Positions 8,785 to 17,862 are shown, numbered from the stretch's first letter. The stretch is 64,000 bases of DNA from Bifidobacterium anseris (GCF_002860345.1 NZ_NMYC01000006.1:32460-96459); one strand, 5' to 3'. Made by a program: numbers and translations. The notes: generated from the letters alone by a model not told the origin.

Positions 8785-10329
8785 CTATTTGTGTGTCCCT
8801 CCCCGGCCGCTTGCCGTACCGTCCGATCCCCGCCGTCGGCGGCCCGCGCGGCCTTTGCCGCGCCACGTGCTGACCTCATGACGCCACTGTTCGCCCTCCC
8901 TGCGCGCCGCCTGCTGCGCCGTCGACGCGACCTGTTGGATCTGCGATCCCGCCGCGACCGCGAAGTCGATGAATCCGGCGTCCTTCTCATGCTCATTGCG
9001 CAATGCGCTTTGGCGCATGCCGTGGAAGAACTGCTTCCAGCCGGAGCGGGCGAGCAGGTCGATGCCCGAACCGTAGATGCCGACCGGATAGCCGAACATG
9101 AATGCGACGCACACACCGATCGCGAGGAACGGCGCCGCCGCCCATCCGAAGATCTCGCAGCCGAGCAGGAACGCGGAGAGCGGGCAGCGGTTGAATGCGG
9201 CGAGGAAGCAGATCGAGCCGACCGCCGCGCCGAACAGCGCGTCGCCGCCGGTCATCGCGAACGACGCCGAGCCGATCATGCCGCCGATGCACAGCGACGG
9301 CATGATCTCGCCGCCCTTGAACCAGAATCCGAGGCACAAGATCGTCAGCAGCATCTTGATGAGGAAGTCGAAGGAGACGTTCGGGCTCCGGAGCACGTCG
9401 TTGAGCAGCGTGCCTCCCGAACCGGTGAAGCGCGTCCATCCGCACGCCGTCACGAGCACGGCGACGAGCAAGCCTCCGACGACTACCCACAGATAGCAGT
9501 TGCGCCGGATCCGCTTCGTGACGCCCTGTACGAGGCGGATTGCGATCGCGAACAGACTGCCGAACAGCGCCGCCGCCACGCCGATGACGACGCACATGCC
9601 GACGCCGTGCCAGTTCAGTTGTGGCACGCCGACCTTCGTGATGACATCGCCGATGCCGAAGTGGCGCGCGACGACGAATCCGGCGAAGCATGCGACGAGC
9701 ATCGAGCACACGTAGCGCAGCCCGGCGAAGCGCATGAGCTCGAGGACGAGCATGCACGAGCCGAGCGGCGCGAAGAACAGCGCGGAGAAGGTCGCGGCCA
9801 TGCCGGTCGCCGCGACGTACAGATGCATGTCCTGCGTATCGTCGTGGTTGGGTCGACGCACGACGTTGTGCAGCCTGAGGGGCCGCGCGATCGTTGTGCC
9901 GAGGCTCGCGCCCATCTGCATCGCGCCGGCCTCCTTGCCGACGGTGCCGCCGGCGAGGATTGTCATCGCGTTCGCGATGAGGATGCCCGGCGCGAGCAGT
10001 CCGCTGATCTCGTGGCCGCCGCGCATCCGTTCGATGACGGCGTCCGTCGTCAGATCGAGCGGCAGCTTCCACCAGCGGTACAGCAGCAGTTGCGCGATGC
10101 CGATGACCGGCAGCAGCCAGATGAGCCACGGCAGGCGTTCGAAGACATGCCGCGCGCCGTCGACGACGATGCACAGCGTGATCGATCCGAATCCGCACAG
10201 TATGCCGCACACGAGCGCATAGAGCAGATGTCGGGCCGCCTGCCCAACGTTGAACCGCAGGACCCACTTCGACGTGGGCGCCAGCTGCGCGTCGCTGTCC
10301 GTCTTGCGCTGCGGATGCCCTGTGCTCAC
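8785..10329 (-). CDS. CLC-superfamily anion channel/exchanger, CLC-F-like
   Basis: This polytopic protein of 514 residues belongs to the CLC family of chloride channels and anion/proton exchangers. The gating glutamate motif is present as VGKEAGAMQMGASLG (Glu133), and the second anion-site motif as FWFKGGEIMPSLCIGG. The GSGIP motif of classical chloride members is not recognisable; the KEAGAMQMG and FKGGE wording is closer to the CLC-F fluoride/proton group. That is a motif-based inference. GTG at 10329 is chosen because GGAGGAG lies eight nt upstream; the frame stays open for another 65 codons. The last 60 residues are a charged cytoplasmic tail. Confidence 0.8.
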   Translation of the reverse strand: MSTGHPQRKTDSDAQLAPTSKWVLRFNVGQAARHLLYALVCGILCGFGSITLCIVVDGARHVFERLPWLIWLLPVIGIAQLLLYRWWKLPLDLTTDAVIERMRGGHEISGLLAPGILIANAMTILAGGTVGKEAGAMQMGASLGTTIARPLRLHNVVRRPNHDDTQDMHLYVAATGMAATFSALFFAPLGSCMLVLELMRFAGLRYVCSMLVACFAGFVVARHFGIGDVITKVGVPQLNWHGVGMCVVIGVAAALFGSLFAIAIRLVQGVTKRIRRNCYLWVVVGGLLVAVLVTACGWTRFTGSGGTLLNDVLRSPNVSFDFLIKMLLTILCLGFWFKGGEIMPSLCIGGMIGSASFAMTGGDALFGAAVGSICFLAAFNRCPLSAFLLGCEIFGWAAAPFLAIGVCVAFMFGYPVGIYGSGIDLLARSGWKQFFHGMRQSALRNEHEKDAGFIDFAVAAGSQIQQVASTAQQAARREGEQWRHEVSTWRGKGRAGRRRRGSDGTASGRGGTHK

Positions 10330-10502
10330 TGCCTGATCTCCTCCACGCCGTTGGCCGCGTCCGGCGCGGCCGCCGTTGTACATCGGTATCGTACAGCCTG
10401 CGGCGAGTGCCGGTGGCGATTCCATCCGACAGCGTGCAGGCGCCGTGACGGCCGCGGTATGAAGCCGCGGCCGCCATCGGGCTGCGCGCTCGGCGCTTGT
10501 GC

Positions 10503-12797
10503 TCAATGCTTGCGCGGCGGCCACTTCGCATCATGGCGCATCCTGATTGCGGCGACGCCCGCGGCCGCGCACAGGATGCATGTCACCGTCAACGGCGCCG
10601 CCGCGGACGCGCCGGTCGCCGCGAGCGCCGGCCTCGGATTGCGCGTATGCTGCTCCTTTGGCTGCGCGCGGCTGGACGCCGGCGGCTCTTCGACGACCTC
10701 GACGACCTCTCCGGGCGCGCCGATCTCGTGCGTCGCGAGGATGTCGCCGTCGAGGCTGAGCAACGTCGCCTTCCAGTACACGAGGCCGGCCGTCGGCGAA
10801 CGCGCCTCATCGCTCGTCGCCTGCTGCGTCTCGAGCGTCGGGTCGAGCGGCTGCCGCGCACCGGAGAGCAGCAGCCGGTTCCTACCGGGCTGCGCATCCT
10901 CGTCGACAGCCTCGTAGGCCTCGAAGACGACGACGGCGCCTTCGGGCACGTTGCCGTGTACGGTCGCGACGTCGTGGAACGGCTCGCCGACCTTGACCTT
11001 CGCATGGTCGACCTGCGTCGTCAGCGTCAGCGCCGGCTCCGGTTCCGCGTGCACGCGCACGCGTTCCCAGCTGTCCGCGTACGAGCTCGCCGCGGGCGCG
11101 ACGCGATCGTCGCCGGCGAAGTTCCAGACGAAGACGTACCAGCCCGGCTCTTCGGCGACGATGTCGACCGGCTCGCCGTGCGCGTCGGGCGCACCCCCGC
11201 CGACGCGCAGTTCGCCGTTGACGGCCGCGTAGTCCCAGACGCCGATGAGGCGGTGGTGCTCGTCGGGCTGCGGCTGCTTGTCCCCTGCCGGACGCCACTG
11301 CTCGTCGTCGCCACCATCGCCGTCGCCGGCCCACCAGACGCTCACCTGCGCGTGTTCCTCGTCGGCACCGACGCCGATCGTCTCGTCGCCCTTCCAGCTG
11401 CCGTGGTCGTCGGGGAATCCACTGACCCAGATCGTGTCCATGAGCTGCGAGCCGATGTGCGCCGTGTGTTCATGTGCTTCGGAGCGCACTTCGACGGTGT
11501 CGCGGCGCGTGACGTTCGTTTCGGTGCCGTCGACGATCGCGGTGACGATGTCCTGCGCGAGGTATTCGCCCATCGAGCCGTGCTGCCTGTCGCGGCGCGC
11601 CGCCCACAGCCATGTGCCGAAGCCGCTCGTGGCCGTCGCATGGTAGTCGCCGTCGGCGTCGCGCGCGACGGCCGTCTGTTCGCCGGGGGCGTCGAAGCTC
11701 AGCCGCGCGGTCGCGACGGGTTGATGGCCGAGCGTCGTCGCGACGCGCTTGACGAAGTCGTCGGCGCGCTCGCCGTCGTGCCGTTCGATGCGCCGCGTGA
11801 CGGCGTCGGCGTTCAGGCCGTCGAAGTACCAGCCGTCGACGGTGAGCGTCTCGCCGCGCGGCCAGACGTCGTCGGGGCCGGCCATGCCGACGGCGACGGC
11901 GTCGGTGACGCGAACGCCCGCTTCGATGAGCGTCGGCGTCGTCACGGTGCGGATCGTCGGCGTGAAGGTCTTCTTCGCCGGGAATCGGATTCCGTCGAAG
12001 GCCTTCGCCTGTCCTTCGCCGACGCGGACGAGTCGCTGCGACGACGTGATGACGTCGACCGACGGCGCCTTCGCCGATCCGGAGACGCGCACGTCGCCGT
12101 CGCCGGTCGACACCCATCGGATGACGGCGGCCTTGTCGCTGGAGACGCCACGCCAGGTGCGCGAGCCGTCGGCGAACACGGCCGGCCCGTCGAGCGTCAG
12201 CGTGTAGCCGATGCCGGACACCGGCGCGCCGCGCGCGTTGTCGATTGAGACGGTCACGTCGCCGTTGCGCCGTCCTTCGTCATAGGACAGCTTCGTGTTG
12301 AGCTTCGCCGGCGTCAGCGCGTCGGCTTCAGCAAGCAGTTCGTCGACGCGCGTGAAGATCTGCGGATAGCGCTTTTTGAGGCTCGCGCGCGACGACGGCC
12401 ACCCCTGCGGTCCGGTGCTCGTGTCGAAGAAATCATGCAGGATGACGGCGATCGCCGCGTGCGTGACGTCCTGCTTGACCTCGGTGTGCGGGTAGCGGCT
12501 GATGAGCACGGCCGCCTTGCGCGCGTTGAGCGAATCCTGCATCGTCGTCGCCGCGCCGACCGTGTAGTTCGTGTTCTTGTCCTGCTGGATGCAGTAGTAG
12601 TCGAGTCCCGCGCCGTCATGGCCCACGGGGCCGATCTCGTACAGGACGCCTCCGTTGAAATACGTGAAGTTGTAGGGGCTCGCCTCGGTGAGCTTCTCGC
12701 CTTCGGCCGCGTCAGCGACCGCGACCGGCGCGAGGACCGCCGCGCAGGCCGCCACGGTGGCGGCCGCGCGATGCAGGATCGATGTGAATCGCGTCAT
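10503..12797 (-). CDS. Large cell-wall-anchored surface protein with LAATG sorting signal
   Basis: The 764-residue protein has a signal peptide (residues 1-30, ending ADA) and a C-terminal sorting signal: LAATG at about 725-729, a hydrophobic helix and an Arg/Lys tail. LAXTG signals are served by class E sortases in high-GC Gram-positives. The N-terminal region (about 40-130) with YYCIQ at Cys69 and VTHAAIAVILHDFFD resembles thioester-domain-like surface modules, but the partner Gln is not evident at the usual place. The middle carries Val/Thr-rich beta modules. ATG at 12797 follows GGAAGG. No sortase gene is nearby. Host or polymer binding is only inferred. Confidence 0.75.
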   Translation of the reverse strand: MTRFTSILHRAAATVAACAAVLAPVAVADAAEGEKLTEASPYNFTYFNGGVLYEIGPVGHDGAGLDYYCIQQDKNTNYTVGAATTMQDSLNARKAAVLISRYPHTEVKQDVTHAAIAVILHDFFDTSTGPQGWPSSRASLKKRYPQIFTRVDELLAEADALTPAKLNTKLSYDEGRRNGDVTVSIDNARGAPVSGIGYTLTLDGPAVFADGSRTWRGVSSDKAAVIRWVSTGDGDVRVSGSAKAPSVDVITSSQRLVRVGEGQAKAFDGIRFPAKKTFTPTIRTVTTPTLIEAGVRVTDAVAVGMAGPDDVWPRGETLTVDGWYFDGLNADAVTRRIERHDGERADDFVKRVATTLGHQPVATARLSFDAPGEQTAVARDADGDYHATATSGFGTWLWAARRDRQHGSMGEYLAQDIVTAIVDGTETNVTRRDTVEVRSEAHEHTAHIGSQLMDTIWVSGFPDDHGSWKGDETIGVGADEEHAQVSVWWAGDGDGGDDEQWRPAGDKQPQPDEHHRLIGVWDYAAVNGELRVGGGAPDAHGEPVDIVAEEPGWYVFVWNFAGDDRVAPAASSYADSWERVRVHAEPEPALTLTTQVDHAKVKVGEPFHDVATVHGNVPEGAVVVFEAYEAVDEDAQPGRNRLLLSGARQPLDPTLETQQATSDEARSPTAGLVYWKATLLSLDGDILATHEIGAPGEVVEVVEEPPASSRAQPKEQHTRNPRPALAATGASAAAPLTVTCILCAAAGVAAIRMRHDAKWPPRKH

Positions 12798-12943
12798 TGC
12801 AGTTCCTTCCGTTGGTGCATGCTGATCGCCGCCGTTGCGACGGCTGGCTCGAGCTTGGCACCGGCCGCTTCGGAGGCGCAAGCACAACCGGGCGTTGTGA
12901 CCGGAAGGCAGGCTCGGCGGCCATTTGGGGACGACACGGACTG

Positions 12944-13009
12944 TTATCCACACTGTGCTTTATCCACATGCCATCCACATCAGTGCATGCGCGCGCGAAT
13001 CCATCCACA
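12944..13009. promoter_or_regulatory. Cluster of DnaA-box sequences
   Basis: Two perfect TTATCCACA boxes (12944-12952 and 12960-12968) are followed by two one-mismatch CCATCCACA boxes (12971-12979 and 13001-13009), all in the same orientation. They lie in the 340-nt spacer between the divergent surface-protein and glgE-like genes. No dnaA, dnaN or rpmH is near, so this is not the normal origin context. Confidence 0.6.
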
Positions 13010-13125
13010 TTCCCACATCGGATCACGCCCGATATGACAATGCGCCGTGATTGTGCTTTGGACGCCCGTGATACAGGATGTTTCACCGATGTGACCAAAT
13101 CCGCCCCCTGTTCACAGCATGTCCA

Positions 13126-13131
13126 TACAAT
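13126..13131 (+). promoter_or_regulatory. -10 element for a leaderless glgE-like mRNA
   Basis: TACAAT is followed by seven nt and then the ATG at 13139. A GAGGGG stretch sits within one nt of the ATG, too close for a normal ribosome site, so transcription is predicted to start at or next to the A of the ATG. Confidence 0.55.
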
Positions 13132-13138
13132 GAGGGGC

Positions 13139-15172
13139 ATGAGAGAAGCACAACACACTCAGGAAACAACGACCAGCACGACCTCCCGCACGCGCAAGCC
13201 GCGCGCGACGAAGAAGCAGCCGCAGTTCACGGGGGATGCGCCTGCACTTCCGATCGCGACCAAGGAACCCGGCCAGTTCGGCCGCATCGCGATCACGAAC
13301 ATCACCCCCGCGAGCGCCGACGGCGCCTTCGCGCCACGCGTCGAACTCGGCGAGCCGTTCACGGTGACGGCCCGCGTTTTCATGGAAGGCACCGGCCATG
13401 TCGGCGCCACCGGCGTCCTCAAGAGCCAGCGCGGCCGCATCATGGCGCGCAAGCCGATGGCGCTCGCGAACGCCGACCTCGAATCGTATGCCGTCACGCT
13501 GCAGGCCGGCGAGTACACCGACATCGCACCGTGGGACGAGAGCTTCGCCGAGATGGCCAAGCAGCTCGGTAACTGGAAGTTCGCCGTCGAAGGATGGGCC
13601 GACACCTTCGCCGACTGGCTCGAGCGCGCTGACGAGGAGCCGGCTTCGAACGCCCTCGCGCAGGACGGTGCCGAGATCCTGAACCGTTGGGCTGGAACCC
13701 GCGACGCCGCGCTCGACGCGCAGCAGCGCAAGATGCTGCGCGACACCGCCAAGGAGATGCTCGACACGACCGTCGACGCCGCCGACCGCATCGCGATCGC
13801 ACACGCCGACGAGATCCTCACGCTGCACCGCACGAATCCGCTGCGCGACGGCCTGACGGCGAGCGCCGACCGTCCGCTGCGCGTCGAACGTCCGAAGTCG
13901 AGCTTCAGCTCGTGGTACCAGTTCTTCCCGCGTTCCGAAGGCGCCGTCAAGCATGAGGACGGCACCGTCACGCCGGGCGATCTGCATACGGCGGCGCAGG
14001 GTCTCGAACGCGCAAAGGCGGAAGGCTTCGGCATCGTCTATCTGCCGCAGATCCTGCCGACCGACGCCGCCGGCATCGTCACCGACCACGCGGCCATCGA
14101 CCCGGCCCTCGGCACCGTCGACGACCTGCGCGCCTTCATCAACCGCGCCCATGAGCTCGGCCTCGAGGTCGCGCTCGACTTCACGCTCGCCTTCGCCGCC
14201 GACCATGCGTGGAAGGCCGAGCATCCGCAGTGGTTCCGCGCCGACGGCACGATCGACTACGACAACGACTTCACCGGCATCGAGAAGGCGGCCGCCGAAG
14301 TGCTCGACTTCTGGATCACCCTCGGCGTCACCGCCTTCCGCGTCGGCGCGCCCGAAGCGACGCCGACACGCTTCTGGCAGGACGTCATCGCCGATGTCGT
14401 CAAGGCGCATCCGCAGGTGCTGTTCCTCGCCGAGGATGGCGACCGCCCGTCGATGACGCGCGCGCTCGCCTGCGCCGGTTTCACGCAGTCCTACGGCACC
14501 TTCGCGTGGCGCAACACGAAGGAGGAAGTGGACGCCTTCCTGACGGCCACGAACTCGGACGACGCGTTCTGGCAGCACAACGCGTTCTGGCCGACGACGC
14601 CGGATTCGCTGAGCAACTATTTGCGCGACAACGGCATCGCCGGCTACGCGGTGCGCGCCGTGCTCGCCGCGATGGGCTCGCCGACGTGGGGCGTGTACAA
14701 CGGCTACGAACTCGTCGAGAACACGCAGCGCGACGGCGCCGAACAGCCGGCCGTCAGCGAATTCGACGCGATCCGCGTGCGCGACTGGGACAAGAGCGAC
14801 GACTACGGCATCGCCGAACTCGTCACATCGCTCAACGCGATCCGCCGCACGCATCCAGCGACGCGCAGCTACCACAACCTCACGGTACTGCCGAGCGCGA
14901 ACCCGAGCATCCTCGCCTTCGCACGCCAGACGCCGGCCGAATACACCGGCACCGGCAAGCCGGACACGCTCATCGTCGTCGTCAACCTCGACGGCTACCA
15001 CGAGCAGCAGTCGAGCGTGCACGTCGATCTCACGGCACTCGGCCTGCCGACCGACGGCACGTACCGCGTCAAGGACCAGCTGACTGGCCGCGAATTCGAC
15101 TGGAGCTGGGACAACTTCGTCGCGCTCGCGCCGTGGGCGGACGTCGCGCACATCCTCAGCGTCGAATACTGA
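13139..15172 (+). CDS. GlgE-like (GH13_3) protein lacking the catalytic nucleophile
   Basis: The 677-residue protein has the architecture of GlgE maltosyltransferases: an N-terminal DUF3416-like domain (about 45-150), a helical insertion (about 165-240), a TIM-barrel core starting near YQFFPRSEG (260-268), and a C-terminal beta domain. The barrel's acid/base Glu432 (LFLAEDGDRP) and third carboxylate Asp489 (TTPDSL) are present. The nucleophile position reads FRVGAPEATP with Gly403 where active enzymes have FRVDNP. The segment after YLPQILP is also shorter than usual. The protein may bind alpha-glucan or act in a complex without turning over maltose 1-phosphate. Start chosen from the -10/ATG spacing; ATG at 13130 is the alternative. 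Confidence 0.8.
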   Translation: MREAQHTQETTTSTTSRTRKPRATKKQPQFTGDAPALPIATKEPGQFGRIAITNITPASADGAFAPRVELGEPFTVTARVFMEGTGHVGATGVLKSQRGRIMARKPMALANADLESYAVTLQAGEYTDIAPWDESFAEMAKQLGNWKFAVEGWADTFADWLERADEEPASNALAQDGAEILNRWAGTRDAALDAQQRKMLRDTAKEMLDTTVDAADRIAIAHADEILTLHRTNPLRDGLTASADRPLRVERPKSSFSSWYQFFPRSEGAVKHEDGTVTPGDLHTAAQGLERAKAEGFGIVYLPQILPTDAAGIVTDHAAIDPALGTVDDLRAFINRAHELGLEVALDFTLAFAADHAWKAEHPQWFRADGTIDYDNDFTGIEKAAAEVLDFWITLGVTAFRVGAPEATPTRFWQDVIADVVKAHPQVLFLAEDGDRPSMTRALACAGFTQSYGTFAWRNTKEEVDAFLTATNSDDAFWQHNAFWPTTPDSLSNYLRDNGIAGYAVRAVLAAMGSPTWGVYNGYELVENTQRDGAEQPAVSEFDAIRVRDWDKSDDYGIAELVTSLNAIRRTHPATRSYHNLTVLPSANPSILAFARQTPAEYTGTGKPDTLIVVVNLDGYHEQQSSVHVDLTALGLPTDGTYRVKDQLTGREFDWSWDNFVALAPWADVAHILSVEY

Positions 15173-15421
15173 GCGTCGCCGCCGGCGTCACATGCACGCC
15201 GGCGGATGCGATACCGATAACGGATGATTGAGTCGACAATCAATATCAATACTGATGGGAGATCGCCGCAGCGGTCTCTCATCGTCGTTTTCGCCGCCGC
15301 CGCGGGACATCGGCGCAACGTCGTCGCCGCTGTTCGTGCACGGCGTGCACATGCGCCGCTCGGACGCGCGCGGTGTATGGTGGTAGCGGGTTTCAACACT
15401 CATCAACCAAGGAGAACTACC

Positions 15422-15943
15422 ATGGCAGAAACTTTCAACGTCGTTGTGGAGATCCCGCGCGGCTCGAAGAACAAGTACGAAGTCGACCAGGCCTCGGGCC
15501 GCGTCTTCCTCGACCGCACGCTGTTCACGGCGATGGGCTATCCGGATGACTACGGCTACATCGACGGCACGCTCGGCGAGGACGGCGATCCGCTCGACGC
15601 GCTCGTCATGATCCCGGATTCGGTGTTCCCGGGCTGCGTCATCGAGTGCCGCGCCGTCGGCCTGTACCACATGGTGGACGAAGAAGGCGGCGACGACAAG
15701 GTGCTGTGCGTGCCGAACGACGTGCGCTACGACAGCATCAAGGACATCTCCGACGTCTCCGAGTTCCACAAGGCCGAGATCAAGCACTTCTTCGAGCAGT
15801 ACAAGGCGCTCGAACCGGGCAAGGAAGTCATGCCGGGCGACTACTGGGCGGACGCTGCGACCGCGGACAAGGAAATCAAGGCTGCGCGCGAACGCCTCGC
15901 CGCCAAGGAGAAGGCCGAGCACGACGCCGATCTCAACAACTGA
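15422..15943 (+). CDS. ppa: Inorganic pyrophosphatase, family I
   Basis: This soluble Mg-dependent enzyme hydrolyses pyrophosphate to phosphate and pulls biosynthetic reactions forward. The 173-residue protein carries the family signature around DGDPLDALV and the conserved E-I-P-x-G-S-x-N-K-Y stretch near the N-terminus (VEIPRGSKNKYE). AAGGAGA lies eight nt before the ATG. The C-terminal 30 residues are a charged helix. It is monocistronic, with a hairpin terminator downstream. Confidence 0.96.
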   Translation: MAETFNVVVEIPRGSKNKYEVDQASGRVFLDRTLFTAMGYPDDYGYIDGTLGEDGDPLDALVMIPDSVFPGCVIECRAVGLYHMVDEEGGDDKVLCVPNDVRYDSIKDISDVSEFHKAEIKHFFEQYKALEPGKEVMPGDYWADAATADKEIKAARERLAAKEKAEHDADLNN

Positions 15944-16032
15944 TTTCCTGATTCGCTGATTTTCCGCCGTCCGCGTGCCGCCCTGAGCGACACATGACGG
16001 CACCGCAACCGCGTCAATGATCAGTAAAAGGT

Positions 16033-16060
16033 GAACCCCCGCCATCCACGGCGGGGGTTC
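16033..16060. terminator. Bidirectional terminator between ppa and the 245-residue membrane protein gene
   Basis: An 11-bp perfect stem (GAACCCCCGCC with its complement) has a six-base loop and is followed on the plus strand by ATCGTTCTTATTCT. The two flanking genes converge on it. Confidence 0.75.
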
Positions 16061-16103
16061 ATCGTTCTTATTCTAGAGAGAGCGACGGCGCCCTGTGCCG
16101 CCA

Positions 16104-16841
16104 TCACACGAGCAACAGTACCAAGACCGCGATACCAACGGCGGCTCCGGTGAGCATCACCGGCATCATGCCCATGCCGATCCACGGCGAACGCGCGTCG
16201 TCGAACGGGCGCACATCGCGCGACCACAGGCACGACACGGCGCCGAGCGCGATGGCGACGACGGCCACAGCGGCGAGCGCCAGGGCGCGCGCGAGCGGCC
16301 GCACGTCGCCGGCGTGCATCAGCATCGGCAGGAAGCACCAGCCAGCAGCGGCGATGCAGCACACGCCGTCCATGACCATATGCGACATCTGCACGATCAT
16401 GTTCGTGCGCGGATTGCGCGCCATCTGACGGGCGAAGGAGACGACGAGCAGTACGACGAGCAGCGTCGCGCAGCCGGCGAGCCATGCGGAGGCGGACAGA
16501 TAGATCGATCCTTCGATGACGTCGGGGTGCACGCCGAAGACGAGTTCGCCGAGGAACGGCGTCGCCGCGCAGATCATCGAACAACAGCCAAGCGCGCACG
16601 CCGTGATGCGGCCGGGCAAGCCGTCGCGCAGCGGCGTGAAGAACGCCGACAGCATGATGAGGACGCCGACGACAAACAGCAGCAGCGAATAGGCGACGGA
16701 GCCGACATTCTCGCTGCCGGGCAGGCAGGAGACGGCCACGAGGACGACGTACGCGGCCACCTGCACCAGCAGCGGCCGGACGACGGGCCGCGTCAGCGGC
16801 GCGCCGCCCTGTGGGACGTCGACGTTGTTCAGATCGGTCAT
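16104..16841 (-). CDS. Multi-pass membrane protein of unknown function
   Basis: I do not recognise the family. The 245-residue product has about six to seven hydrophobic helices, with paired Cys residues in CALGCCSMICA and in GVCCIAA, and a short polar N-terminus. A His/Met-containing segment MIVQMSHMVMDG lies between helices. ATG at 16841 is preceded by GAGGTGAG. It is divergent from glnR and convergent with ppa, so no operon context helps. Confidence 0.7.
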   Translation of the reverse strand: MTDLNNVDVPQGGAPLTRPVVRPLLVQVAAYVVLVAVSCLPGSENVGSVAYSLLLFVVGVLIMLSAFFTPLRDGLPGRITACALGCCSMICAATPFLGELVFGVHPDVIEGSIYLSASAWLAGCATLLVVLLVVSFARQMARNPRTNMIVQMSHMVMDGVCCIAAAGWCFLPMLMHAGDVRPLARALALAAVAVVAIALGAVSCLWSRDVRPFDDARSPWIGMGMMPVMLTGAAVGIAVLVLLLV

Positions 16842-17034
16842 GGCTTCTCACCTCGAGTCGTCTTGTACGCGCGCCGCGGTCGCTTCGGCGCGACGGACGC
16901 ACAGCTGTCGTCAATCGATGACCAATCTAGTCGCCGCCGCGCACATTCGCCCCGCGTTCGCCTCGCACACGCGCTTATGGCCGCGCGCCGCTCTCATGCT
17001 GGAACGCTTCACCCGTTGGTACGGTGCCTGTCGT

Positions 17035-17040
17035 TACAAT
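17035..17040 (+). promoter_or_regulatory. Candidate -10 element of glnR
   Basis: TACAAT lies about 60 nt before the GTG start of glnR. No matching -35 hexamer is seen at the standard distance. Confidence 0.4.
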
Positions 17041-17100
17041 ATGAGGCAGCGCGCCGAAGGCGCACGACCACATGAGACCATCCGAAATAAGGGGCACATT

Positions 17101-17862
17101 GTGACGGATCTGACACTGATGACCTTCTCGCACGATCCGGCTTCCGTGCTGCCCTCGCTTGCGTTGCTCTCCCACCGTGTGCGCGTGCTGCCGATGGACG
17201 CCGCGAGCCTCGTCAAGATGCCGGAGAACACGATTCTGTTCCTCGACGGCCGCGACGACCTCGCCACCGCGAAGACGCTGTGCCGTCTCATTCACGCTTC
17301 CGGACTGTCGACGCCGATCGTCCTGATTCTCACCGAAGGCGGCTTCACCGTCGTCACGGCTGAATGGGGCGTCACCGACGTCGTCGTCTCCACCGCCTCG
17401 CCCGCCGAGGTCGAAGGACGACTGCGGCTCGTCGCCGAACGCGGCGCCGCGACCGTCGTCACCGCCATCGGCGCCGCGCAGGCCTCCGATGAGCAGGAGG
17501 ACGGCCTGATCCGTTCCGGCGACCTCGTCGTCGATACGAACGGCTACACGGCGAACCTGCGCGGTATCCCGATTGATCTCGCCTACAAGGAGTTCGAGCT
17601 GCTCAAGTATCTCGTGCAGCACCCGGGGCGCGTATTCACACGCGCGCAGTTGCTGCAGGAGGTGTGGGGCTACGACTATTACGGCGGCACGCGCACCGTC
17701 GACGTGCACATCCGTCGCCTGCGCGCCAAGCTCGGCGGCGAATACGAGCACGTCATCGGCACCGTGCGCAACGTCGGCTACCGCTTCGACCCGCCCGAGG
17801 AGGACGAGGAACGCGAGCAGGCGCAGGAAGCCGCCGGCCACGGCTCGTCGAGGCGACACTGA
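17101..17862 (+). CDS. glnR: GlnR-like nitrogen-response regulator, OmpR family
   Basis: GlnR is an orphan winged-helix regulator of nitrogen assimilation genes in actinobacteria. The 253-residue protein starts with an atypical receiver domain (about 1-120) with the fixed Asp49 in LDGRDD and a degenerate acidic pocket, followed by a Trans_Reg_C DNA-binding domain (about 140-235) with FELLKYLVQHPGRVFTRAQ, EVWGYDYYGGTRTVDVHIRR and GTVRNVGYRF. No histidine kinase is adjacent, as usual for GlnR. GTG at 17101 is chosen because AAGGGG precedes it and the conserved domain begins there. The last 20 residues are charged and variable. Confidence 0.85.
   Translation: MTDLTLMTFSHDPASVLPSLALLSHRVRVLPMDAASLVKMPENTILFLDGRDDLATAKTLCRLIHASGLSTPIVLILTEGGFTVVTAEWGVTDVVVSTASPAEVEGRLRLVAERGAATVVTAIGAAQASDEQEDGLIRSGDLVVDTNGYTANLRGIPIDLAYKEFELLKYLVQHPGRVFTRAQLLQEVWGYDYYGGTRTVDVHIRRLRAKLGGEYEHVIGTVRNVGYRFDPPEEDEEREQAQEAAGHGSSRRH

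Noticed and set aside
8785-10524. Start of the CLC gene at the first ATG of the long frame
   Set aside because: The extra 65 residues are Arg/Ala-rich with no homology-like features, and a good ribosome site sits in front of the GTG at 10329.
12944-13009. Chromosomal replication origin
   Set aside because: DnaA boxes are present but there is no AT-rich unwinding region and no dnaA, dnaN, rpmH or recF nearby.
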